A stretch of DNA of 5,076 bases from the NCBI GenBank assembly GCA_036390755.1, contig DASWBH010000471.1, positions 1 through 5,076 on the forward strand. The letters run 5' to 3'. This document shows positions 1-5,076 of the stretch, piece by piece (the stretch's first letter is position 1; the number at the start of each line of letters is the position of its first letter). A model generated the notes under the pieces. The model was not told the DNA's origin and made no database searches. It worked only from the letters and a program-made list of their open reading frames with translations. The position numbers were made by a program, and so were the translations under genes. Origin of the DNA: DASVHS01 sp036390755 (lineage in GTDB: Bacteria; Acidobacteriota; Thermoanaerobaculia; Gp7-AA8).

Positions 1-699
1 GCCGTCACCGTTACCGACAGGAATCTGTTGCATCGACATCGGCGGGACCACAAGCACGATCGGCGGAGGAGGAGGTGGCGCTCCGAGGCCGTTGTCGATG
101 TTGATGTTGAAAAGCTGGGTGTTCGCCGAGTCGACGTTCACGACTCCGACGTTCACGCGGAACGCCGGATCGCCTCCGACGCTGCCCGTTCCGAACAGCG
201 CCGCGCCGACCGTCGCGCCGAGCGAGTCGATGGCGTCCAACGGAATTGCGTCGAAGCTCTGCGATGTCGTGCCGTTTGTCCCCGGCTGGGGCGTCCAGAT
301 CCGCGAGCTGACATAGAGCAGGGCCGTCGAATCCGGCGCTCCGCTCGACGTGACTCCGCGAACGATGATCGATCCAATGCCGGATGTGTTCAGGTAATCG
401 TGAACGAAATCCTGAGAGCGCAGGCCGTTCGATGCTCGAATCGTGATCACGATCGGCGGTGCTCCGTTGCCTGTCGAGCCTTGTGGCAGCCACTGCAACG
501 CCACCAACTGATCGTGCGCCGCGAGGTTGACGATCGTGAGATCCGAACGGAAGAACGTGCCGTTGGCGCCCGGCGCACTGCCGGCAGCCGGAATGAGAAC
601 CGCAGGCGATCCGCTCAGCGGAAGGACCACGTTCGCAACGGCAGTAGTGCTAAGCAAACTAAGAATGAGCGCGAGCACGAGAAGAGGGAGAAGTTTCAC
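1..699 (-). CDS. Secreted protein of unknown function, 3' end outside window
   Basis: The frame is open from a GTG at 699-697 to the window edge: 233 residues, no stop seen. The GTG is chosen because GGAGG lies 6 nt upstream and because it begins a textbook signal peptide: Met-Lys, a Leu-rich core (residues 3-16), then an AVA site that predicts cleavage after residue 22. The mature part is Gly/Ala/Asn/Val-rich with alternating hydrophobic residues, as in beta-sandwich exported proteins. Recognisable blocks are PAAGSAPGANGTFFRSDLTI (37-56), QWLPQGSTG (69-77) and SSRIWTPQPG (131-140); six prolines in a row occupy 208-213. I recall similar blocks in exported proteins of Acidobacteriota but know no assigned function. 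No catalytic motif, lipobox or membrane helix beyond the signal is visible. It begins 47 nt after tRNA-Glu on the same strand. Gene existence and export are well supported; the role is unknown. Confidence 0.85.
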   Translation of the reverse strand, partial: MKLLPLLVLALILSLLSTTAVANVVLPLSGSPAVLIPAAGSAPGANGTFFRSDLTIVNLAAHDQLVALQWLPQGSTGNGAPPIVITIRASNGLRSQDFVHDYLNTSGIGSIIVRGVTSSGAPDSTALLYVSSRIWTPQPGTNGTTSQSFDAIPLDAIDSLGATVGAALFGTGSVGGDPAFRVNVGVVNVDSANTQLFNINIDNGLGAPPPPPPIVLVVPPMSMQQIPVGNGDG

Positions 700-705
700 G
701 CCGGG

Positions 706-710
706 CCTCC
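706..710 (-). promoter_or_regulatory. Ribosome binding site of the secreted-protein gene
   Basis: The minus strand reads GGAGG here, a full Shine-Dalgarno core, with a 6-nt spacer before the GTG codon at 699-697. It decides in favour of this non-ATG start, which also coincides with the start of the signal peptide. Confidence 0.8.
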
Positions 711-746
711 GGACTGAAGTTGGTGGGCAGCGTCATTTAACACTTC

Positions 747-822
747 TGGCGTCCCCAGCGGGATTCGAACCCGCGTTGCCGCCGTGAAAGGGCGGTGTCC
801 TGGGCCTCTAGACGATGGGGAC
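747..822 (-). tRNA. tRNA-Glu (anticodon UUC)
   Basis: A complete cloverleaf reads on the minus strand. The acceptor stem GTCCCCA (822-816) pairs perfectly with TGGGGAC (757-751), followed by discriminator G at 750 and an encoded CCA at 749-747. The D arm contains CGTCTAGAGGCC and the T arm the standard GGTTCGAATCC. The anticodon loop is CTTTCAC (790-784), with TTC at 788-786 read as UUC, so it decodes GAA and GAG. It is 76 nt with CCA and lies 26 nt downstream of tRNA-Lys, so the two are probably processed from one precursor. Confidence 0.97.
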
Positions 823-848
823 GTTCGGCTCGCCGCAGCGCGACACTC

Positions 849-923
849 TGGTGAGCCCGGTAGGGATCGAACCTACGACCAACTGGTTAAAAGCCAGCTG
901 CTCTACCACTGAGCTACGGGCCC
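849..923 (-). tRNA. tRNA-Lys (anticodon UUU)
   Basis: A complete cloverleaf reads on the minus strand. The acceptor stem GGGCCCG (923-917) pairs with CGGGCTC with one G-U pair, then discriminator A (852) and an encoded CCA (851-849). The D arm is TAGCTCAGTGGTAGAGC, the T arm GTTCGATCC. The anticodon loop is CTTTTAA (893-887), with TTT at 891-889 read as UUU, so it decodes AAA and AAG. It is 75 nt with CCA and is the first gene of the cluster, directly downstream of a strong promoter. Confidence 0.97.
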
Positions 924-929
924 GCGTCA

Positions 930-960
930 GCGGCGAGTCACCATACGGACGCCTCGCCGC
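930..960. repeat. 8-bp perfect inverted repeat around the tRNA -10 box
   Basis: The plus strand has GCGGCGAG at 930-937 and its exact reverse complement CTCGCCGC at 953-960, with 15 bp between them. The arms flank the -10 element (940-945); one covers the predicted start point and the other lies in the promoter spacer. Arm centres are 23 bp apart, about two helical turns, as in some dimer-binding operators. It could equally be a chance match in GC-rich DNA; no regulator is encoded nearby that would obviously use it. Confidence 0.5.
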
Positions 961-968
961 CGTGTCAA
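940..968 (-). promoter_or_regulatory. Sigma-70 type promoter of the tRNA-Lys/tRNA-Glu cluster
   Basis: On the minus strand a perfect -35 box TTGACA (968-963) is followed, after exactly 17 bp, by the -10-like box TATGGT (945-940, four of six matches to TATAAT). The predicted transcription start is near 933, giving about 10 nt of leader before the tRNA-Lys 5' end at 923, a usual length for a tRNA precursor. The GC-rich stretch between -10 and start is the kind associated with stringent control of stable-RNA promoters, which is inference here. It lies in the 72-bp gap after the zinc-ribbon gene. Confidence 0.8.
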
Positions 969-995
969 CCTCCCCCTCTTTGAGGAAATTGCGCG

Positions 996-1505
996 TCAGT
1001 GTCTCACCTCGCCCGTCCGCCCATCCACCCGCCACCGGCCGAGGCGGACCTGTTTGCAGCTGTCGATGACGACGAACGCGTACTCGCCGCTCGAGAAGCC
1101 GCGGCTCGCGATCGCAACGCACTCGCTCTTCATCGCGCGATCGGGCCGATTCGCCAGATAACGCCGCAACGTGATCACCGCCTCGGGTTCGCTGAGCTTC
1201 GCGCCCGGTGCGCGAGCCGCGCCGCCGGGCCGCTGACGCACGACGCGAATGGGACCCGAGTCGGTGCGCGGCAGCTCGCGATGCAGAGCCGCAATCGGAA
1301 TCCTGTCGCGATAAAACCAGGCGCCGGCGGCTGCCGCTACAACGAGCAGCAGCACGGCGAGCCATCGGCCGCGCGATGAACTTCGCGGCCGCCGGATGCG
1401 TCCGTCGAACACATCGCCGGCATCCGCGCCGCATGCTTCGCACCACGCCGCACCGGCGGGAAGAGGTGCCCTACAGTTTGTGCAGTAGCGTTCCCCGGTC
1501 TTCAC
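996..1505 (-). CDS. Zinc-ribbon, single-pass membrane protein of unknown function
   Basis: 169 residues from a GTG at 1505. The N-terminus is a short zinc ribbon with two CxxC knuckles, Cys8/Cys11 and Cys22/Cys25, a form often found at the very start of small bacterial membrane proteins. A basic, Ser/Arg-rich linker (38-47) leads into one strongly hydrophobic helix (about 48-65). By the positive-inside rule the zinc ribbon should be cytoplasmic and the C-terminal ~100 residues outside. The outer part has two cysteines (129 and 150) that could form a disulfide and ends in GRWRVDGRTGEV, loosely like the closing strand of PepSY-type domains; that resemblance is weak. The start is supported by the zinc ribbon's position and the lack of an upstream in-frame start nearby, though no good Shine-Dalgarno is visible. 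It is divergent from the DUF885 gene (79-bp gap) and lies 72 bp upstream of tRNA-Lys. Function is not recognised. Confidence 0.85.
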   Translation of the reverse strand: MKTGERYCTNCRAPLPAGAAWCEACGADAGDVFDGRIRRPRSSSRGRWLAVLLLVVAAAAGAWFYRDRIPIAALHRELPRTDSGPIRVVRQRPGGAARAPGAKLSEPEAVITLRRYLANRPDRAMKSECVAIASRGFSSGEYAFVVIDSCKQVRLGRWRVDGRTGEVRH

Positions 1506-1550
1506 GGGCGCAAGTATCGCCCGTCTTCCTGCTGCCGGAACACTTCGCGT

Positions 1551-1578
1551 GTGACGCTGTCCAGGCGCCGTCTATGAT
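1551..1578 (+). promoter_or_regulatory. Predicted promoter of the DUF885 gene, implying a leaderless mRNA
   Basis: A -10 box TATGAT (1573-1578, five of six matches) is preceded after 16 bp by GTGACG (1551-1556, four of six matches to TTGACA). Counting seven bases past the -10 places the transcription start at 1585, the A of the DUF885 ATG. The bases between -10 and ATG contain no Shine-Dalgarno, which fits leaderless initiation. Assignment is by pattern only. Confidence 0.5.
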
Positions 1579-1584
1579 GCGCGC

Positions 1585-2811
1585 ATGAATTCGGCGGCGG
1601 AGCGCTACGTCAAGCTCGTCCTCTCGATGGGTGAACACGATCCCGATTACGTCGACGCGTTCTACGGCCCGCAGGAATGGCGCGAGGAAGTTCGGGCGAC
1701 CAAACCGGCGCTCGAGTACACGCATGCGGCTGCGCTCGCGCTGCACGAGGAGCTCGTCGCCATGTCGCGTCCGGACGATCGGATGGAAGAGCTCCGCATC
1801 ACGTATCTGATCCGTCAGACCGAGGCGCTCATCGCTCGCGCGGAAATCCTGCGCGGGCGCACGATGAGCTTCGACGAAGAATCGAAGGCGCTTTACGACG
1901 CCGTCGCACCGCACAACGACGAGGCGTACTTCCAGCGCCTCAACTCCGAGCTCGAGCGCGAGCTGCCCGGCCAAGGCGCGCTGACCGACCGTCTGGAGTC
2001 ATTCCGCAACGAGTTCGTCATCACGCGCGATCGCCTCGATCGCGTCTTCAAGACCGCGATCGATGCCTGCCGCGAGCGCACGCTGGAACGAATGGAGATG
2101 CCGCGCAACGAGAGCTTCACCGTCGAGTACGTGAACAACAAGTCGTGGAGCGGCTACAACTGGTACCAGGGGAACTTCCGCAGCCTCATCCAGGTCAACA
2201 CCGATCTGCCGATCTCCATCGACCGCGCCATCGACCTGGCCTGCCATGAAGGCTACCCGGGACATCACGTCTACAACACGCTGCTCGAGAAGAACCTGGT
2301 GCGCGAGCGCGGCTGGCCGGAATTCTCGGTCTACGCGCTGTTCAGCCCGCAGTCGCTCATCGCCGAAGGCAGCGCGAACTATGGGATCGACGTGGCGTTC
2401 CCGGCCGAGGAGCGCGTGGAGTTCGAGAAGGAGTCGCTTTTCCCCGTCGCTCGCCTCGATCCGAAACGCGCCGAACAGTACTACCGCGTCCACGAGCTCG
2501 TGACGCGCACGAGCTACGCGGGAAACGAAGCGGCGCGGCGATACCTCGACGGGGAGATCGACGCGAACGCCGCCGCCGAGTGGCTGACCACGTACGCGCT
2601 CATGGCGCCGGAACGCGCAAAGCAGCGCGTCCGCTTCTTCGACCAGTACCGCAGCTACGTCATCAACTACAACCTCGGCAAAGATCTGGTGAAGCGCCAT
2701 GTGGAGTCGCAGGCGGGCAACGACATCGATCGCCGTTGGGTCGTCTTCATGCAGCTCCTCTCGTCGCCGACGCTGCCGTCCGGTCTCGCTTTCACTGCAG
2801 AAAGCGAGTGA
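1585..2811 (+). CDS. DUF885-family protein, putative metal-dependent hydrolase
   Basis: 408 residues from ATG to TGA. The signature is HEGYPGHH at 221-228, the strongly conserved HExxPGHH motif of DUF885 proteins, followed by EGSANY at 261-266, the counterpart of the family's EGWAxY motif. Histidines of the first motif and the glutamate of the second are the expected metal ligands, by analogy with gluzincin-like peptidases; peptidase activity is commonly assumed for the family but rarely shown. Both motifs are intact. Most DUF885 proteins I know of are about 550-600 residues and exported; this one is shorter, has no signal peptide or membrane helix, and should be cytoplasmic. Its opening (RYVKLVLSMGEHDPDYVDAF) resembles a short subfamily I recall from Acidobacteriota and Gemmatimonadota. 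The preceding bases hold a predicted promoter but no ribosome binding site. Its last 20 bp overlap the end of the convergent hydrolase gene. Confidence 0.93.
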   Translation: MNSAAERYVKLVLSMGEHDPDYVDAFYGPQEWREEVRATKPALEYTHAAALALHEELVAMSRPDDRMEELRITYLIRQTEALIARAEILRGRTMSFDEESKALYDAVAPHNDEAYFQRLNSELERELPGQGALTDRLESFRNEFVITRDRLDRVFKTAIDACRERTLERMEMPRNESFTVEYVNNKSWSGYNWYQGNFRSLIQVNTDLPISIDRAIDLACHEGYPGHHVYNTLLEKNLVRERGWPEFSVYALFSPQSLIAEGSANYGIDVAFPAEERVEFEKESLFPVARLDPKRAEQYYRVHELVTRTSYAGNEAARRYLDGEIDANAAAEWLTTYALMAPERAKQRVRFFDQYRSYVINYNLGKDLVKRHVESQAGNDIDRRWVVFMQLLSSPTLPSGLAFTAESE

Positions 2812-3682
2812 TCGCGGGCAGCGCGCGATCGCGACACTCCAGAATGGCGAGATGGCCGCAGCCGGCCAGCGGCACGACGCGCGCCTGAGGGATCTCGCGC
2901 TGCATGCGCGCGGCAATGCCGAACGGCACGACGCGGTCGGCCGTTCCCCAGACGATCATCACGGGCATGCGGACGTTCTGCAATTTGCCTTCGATGATGT
3001 CGCGCTGCGTCAGCATCGCGTGCATCGAACGGCGGACGATCCACGCGTGCTCGCGCGAGACGCGGAGAAAGTCGCGCGCCACGAAATCCGGCAATTGCGA
3101 CGCGCGATCGGTCTGCATCAGCAGGATGCGCCGCAGCTCGTCGGGATTCGCCGGCGAGAACGACGTCTCGCGCAGAGTCGTCGGAAATGCGAAGCCGGCG
3201 CTCGACACCAGGACGAGGCGGCGGACGCGCTCGGGATGTTCCGCCGCGAGCTTCAGCGCGATCCAGCCGCCCATCGAGACGCCGAGGAGGTCCGCTTGCC
3301 GCAAGCGAAGCGAATCCATGAAGCCGCGTACGACATCGGTCTGCAGCGCGATCGAGTAGTCGACATCCGGTTTGTCCGACCCTCCATAGCCGAGGAGGTC
3401 GGGTGCGAACACGTGGTGATCGCGCGTGAGCGCCGGCATCAGCAGCGTCGCGTCCTCGGCCTTGCTGGCGACACCGTGAATGAGGATGAGCGGCGCGCCG
3501 CGGCCACCTTCGAGGTATTCGACGCGATACGGACCGACTCGGACATCGTGCCGGTGCACGTCCGCGCGCCAGAGCTGCACGAGGTTGTAGACGTGCACGA
3601 ACTCGAGCGGGCGGAAGTAGAACGCGACGCCGAGCACGACGAGCGCCGCAACGGCGACGAGCGACGCCCGCCGGAGGATCAA
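2792..3682 (-). CDS. Membrane-anchored alpha/beta hydrolase
   Basis: 296 residues from TTG to TGA. Residues 5-23 form a hydrophobic N-terminal helix, likely an uncleaved membrane anchor (no clear cleavage site). The alpha/beta-hydrolase core follows: the oxyanion-hole HG (69-70), DLLGYGGSDKP (95-105), the nucleophile elbow GVSMGG with Ser136, the acid Asp249 in GTADRVVP, and the base His277 in GCGHLAILE. The triad is complete, so the enzyme should be active, probably on an ester, lactone or C-C bond substrate. The layout resembles the MhpC/haloperoxidase/lipase-like group, but nothing fixes the substrate. The TTG start overlaps the decarboxylase stop (TTGA) and has GGAGG 3 nt upstream, pointing to translational coupling. 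The next in-frame start (a GTG about 15 codons in) would destroy the hydrophobic helix, so TTG is preferred. The 3' end overlaps the DUF885 gene by 20 bp. Confidence 0.92.
   Translation of the reverse strand: MILRRASLVAVAALVVLGVAFYFRPLEFVHVYNLVQLWRADVHRHDVRVGPYRVEYLEGGRGAPLILIHGVASKAEDATLLMPALTRDHHVFAPDLLGYGGSDKPDVDYSIALQTDVVRGFMDSLRLRQADLLGVSMGGWIALKLAAEHPERVRRLVLVSSAGFAFPTTLRETSFSPANPDELRRILLMQTDRASQLPDFVARDFLRVSREHAWIVRRSMHAMLTQRDIIEGKLQNVRMPVMIVWGTADRVVPFGIAARMQREIPQARVVPLAGCGHLAILECRDRALPAITRFLQ
2808..2832 (+). terminator. Hairpin at the DUF885 stop codon, possible U-less terminator
   Basis: GATCGCG (2810-2816) pairs perfectly with CGCGATC (2824-2830) across a 7-nt loop. In RNA a U-G (2809/2831) and a G-C pair (2808/2832) extend the stem to 9 bp. 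It begins within the DUF885 TGA stop codon. No T-tract follows, so it would be a non-canonical terminator or a 3'-end stabiliser. It also lies within the coding end of the opposite-strand hydrolase, so the pairing may be partly codon-driven. Confidence 0.35.
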
Positions 3683-3690
3683 TCGCCTCC
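3679..3690 (-). promoter_or_regulatory. Coupled stop/start with Shine-Dalgarno between decarboxylase and hydrolase
   Basis: On the minus strand GGAGG (3690-3686) is followed by CGA and then TTGA, in which the hydrolase TTG (3682-3680) shares bases with the decarboxylase TGA (3681-3679). The 3-nt spacer is short and TTG is a weak start, so hydrolase translation probably depends on ribosomes finishing the decarboxylase. Confidence 0.7.
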
Positions 3691-5076
3691 AACCTCCGCG
3701 ACCGCCGCGCGAATGTCCTCGAGCGCCATTTGCATGCGCTCCATGTGTGTCCGAAACGAGACGACGCAGATGCGGATCACGAACTGGCCGTTCACGATTG
3801 TCGGCGTGACCATGACGCGCTTTCGCGCGTTGATCGCGTCGAGGAATCGACGGTTCAGATCGTTCAGGTCGTTACCCTTGATCAATCGGAACGCCACCAC
3901 CGAAAGCTGCGGCTCGGCAACGATCTCGATGCCTTCGATTTTTCTCAGCTCCCCGGTCGCCCACTCGGTGAGATCGAGCTTCTCATCGAGCTGTTCGCGG
4001 AAGACGTCGATTCCGAACATCTTCAGCGGCAGCCAGACGCGGATGCCGCGATAGTCGCGCGAAAGTTCCGGCGAGATCTCGCAGAAGTCGACGAGCTCTT
4101 CGTCCTGCTGCATCTCCGGCAGGTAGTCTGCGTGCAGGCTGTGCGCGCGGCGCAGCGTCATCGCGTCCTTCACGACCAGACCGCCGGTCCCGTACGGCAG
4201 GAAGAACGTTTTGTGCGGATCGAGCACGATCGAGTCCGCCTGCTCGATGCCGCGCATCGCCGTGCGTCCGCGCTCGGTCAGCATGAAGAACGCGCCGTAT
4301 GCGCCGTCGACGTGGAACCACATCGAGTTCTGCTTCGCGACTCGTCCGATGGTGTCGAGATCGTCGACCGCGCCGGTGTTCGTCGTCCCGGCGCTGCCGA
4401 TCACGAGGAACGGCGTGAGGCCGTCGCGGCGATCGCGCGCGACCGCTTCTTCCAGCGCGTCGATCCGCATGCGGAACTTCTCGTCCGACGGAATCTCGCG
4501 GATGTTCGCGTACGGAAAACCGGCGAGGTTCGCCGCCTTCTGAAACGAGTGGTGAACCTGATCGGAGCAGTAGAGCGCGCCCTGAAAAAAGTTCTCGGGG
4601 AGCAGCGTCTTGCGCGCGGCGACAATCGCGGCGAAGTTCGCGAGCGAGCCGCCCGAGGTGAGAATGCCGCCGGATCCGCGGCCATAGCCGACGATCTCGC
4701 AGAACCAGCGGATGACGTTCGCCTCGAGCTGCACGAGCGCCGGCGCCGCGGCGAACACGCCGGTGTAGCGATTCACCGCATCGGCGATGAAGTTCGCGAT
4801 CGCCGAGTAGAAGATGCCGCCGCCGGGAATGTACGCGAGGTAACCCGGCCCCGGCGCGTTGAACGATCGCGGGACGTAGTCGTTGAAGAGAGAATCGAGC
4901 AGCGACTCGTACGCGGTGCCGCGGCGCGGCAGCGGCTCGATGAGCGTGCGCGCGTAATCCGCCGCACCTTCGACGCTCGCCGCCGGCTGCTGCGGCAAGG
5001 ACTCGATGTGCTCGACGATGTGGCGCATCGCTTCGTCGACGAGGCGGCGCATTTCGGTGGCGGAGGGTTCGAGGGG
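3679..5076 (-). CDS. PLP-dependent group II amino acid decarboxylase (AADC-like), 5' end outside window
   Basis: At least 465 codons, open to the window edge. Numbering from the ATG at 5052, the PLP-binding Lys281 lies in DPHK (278-281), Asp249 in HVDGAYGA pairs with the pyridine nitrogen, and His167 in DQVHHSF is the ring-stacking residue. Tyr310 stands 29 residues after the lysine, as catalytic Tyr332 does after Lys303 in mammalian DOPA decarboxylase; the Asp-to-Lys spacing (32) also matches. It should therefore be a true decarboxylase making an amine and CO2, in the cytoplasm as a dimer. GGILTSGGSLANF (128-140) is the usual cofactor-phosphate region. Substrate is unresolved: aromatic amino acids are likeliest. 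The 5052 ATG lacks a Shine-Dalgarno, and the eight upstream codons (PLEPSATE) look like the usual N-terminus of this family, so the real start is probably outside. The hydrolase gene follows directly and is likely cotranscribed. Confidence 0.93.
   Translation of the reverse strand, partial: PLEPSATEMRRLVDEAMRHIVEHIESLPQQPAASVEGAADYARTLIEPLPRRGTAYESLLDSLFNDYVPRSFNAPGPGYLAYIPGGGIFYSAIANFIADAVNRYTGVFAAAPALVQLEANVIRWFCEIVGYGRGSGGILTSGGSLANFAAIVAARKTLLPENFFQGALYCSDQVHHSFQKAANLAGFPYANIREIPSDEKFRMRIDALEEAVARDRRDGLTPFLVIGSAGTTNTGAVDDLDTIGRVAKQNSMWFHVDGAYGAFFMLTERGRTAMRGIEQADSIVLDPHKTFFLPYGTGGLVVKDAMTLRRAHSLHADYLPEMQQDEELVDFCEISPELSRDYRGIRVWLPLKMFGIDVFREQLDEKLDLTEWATGELRKIEGIEIVAEPQLSVVAFRLIKGNDLNDLNRRFLDAINARKRVMVTPTIVNGQFVIRICVVSFRTHMERMQMALEDIRAAVAEVGGD

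Noticed and set aside
440..453. Perfect 14-bp palindrome ATCGTGATCACGAT.
   Set aside because: It is inside the secreted-protein coding sequence, encoding Ile-Val-Ile-Thr-Ile with common codons. A palindrome of this length is expected at an appreciable rate by chance in 5 kb.
28..717. Long plus-strand reading frames across the left region and elsewhere, such as 28-717 and 2699-4054.
   Set aside because: Their products are Arg/Ala/Ser-rich low-complexity translations typical of the opposite strand of GC-rich genes, and they run antisense to well-supported genes and, for the first, against a clear signal peptide.
747..923. tRNA genes as an integration (att) site for a mobile element.
   Set aside because: No integrase, no repeated tRNA 3' fragment and no phage-like genes are visible; the neighbouring genes look chromosomal.
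974..985. Small CCTC-AAA-GAGG-type hairpin after the zinc-ribbon gene as a terminator.
   Set aside because: The stem is only four base pairs, and on the minus strand it is followed by a G-rich run rather than a T-tract.
1574..1588. Four-codon upstream reading frame (ATG ATG CGC GCA TGA) overlapping the DUF885 start.
   Set aside because: It lies within and just after the predicted -10 box and upstream of the predicted transcription start, so it is probably not transcribed; it has no ribosome binding site.
4120..4212. Possibility that the AADC-like enzyme is an aldehyde synthase, in which the catalytic loop Tyr is replaced by Phe.
   Set aside because: The phenylalanine in VDF aligns with a different, downstream tyrosine. 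The catalytic position is Tyr310, 29 residues after the PLP lysine as in DOPA decarboxylase, and it is conserved.

Overview
This is a compact, GC-rich bacterial chromosomal window with ordinary gene organisation. It holds five protein genes and two tRNA genes. I see no mobile element, CRISPR array, prophage gene or defence module, and nothing that amounts to a new biological system. Both protein genes at the window edges are incomplete. The secreted protein at the left carries sequence signatures (a 'PAAGSAPGANGTFFRSDLTIVN' type block followed by 'SSRIWTPQPG') that I associate from memory with Acidobacteriota, especially Thermoanaerobaculia-like genomes. That would fit the high GC and the short cytosolic DUF885 protein, but it is an unchecked recollection; another soil or sediment phylum such as Gemmatimonadota is possible.

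Layout, left to right. Positions 1-699 (minus) encode the N-terminal part of a secreted protein with a clear signal peptide; its 3' end lies outside the window. Positions 747-923 (minus) hold a two-gene tRNA cluster, tRNA-Lys(UUU) followed by tRNA-Glu(UUC), both with encoded CCA ends. A strong sigma-70 type promoter (TTGACA, 17 bp, TATGGT) lies just upstream and sits inside an 8-bp inverted repeat. Positions 996-1505 (minus) encode a small membrane protein with an N-terminal zinc ribbon. A 79-bp divergent intergenic region separates it from a plus-strand DUF885-family putative metal-dependent hydrolase (1585-2811), whose -10 element predicts a transcript starting exactly at the A of the ATG. 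Positions 2792-5076 (minus) are a two-gene unit: a pyridoxal-phosphate-dependent group II amino acid decarboxylase (5' end off the window), followed with a TTGA stop/start overlap by a membrane-anchored alpha/beta hydrolase.

The decarboxylase and hydrolase are the only pair with good evidence of co-translation. Their joint pathway cannot be read from the sequence: the decarboxylase has all the hallmarks of an active aromatic-amino-acid-decarboxylase-like enzyme, and the hydrolase has a complete catalytic triad but no substrate-specific signature. The hydrolase and DUF885 genes converge and overlap by 20 bp at their 3' ends, leaving no intergenic terminator. The most interesting points are regulatory: the predicted leaderless DUF885 mRNA, the inverted repeat around the tRNA -10 box, the overlapping convergent ends with a hairpin at the stop codon, and a marked over-representation of CGATCG.
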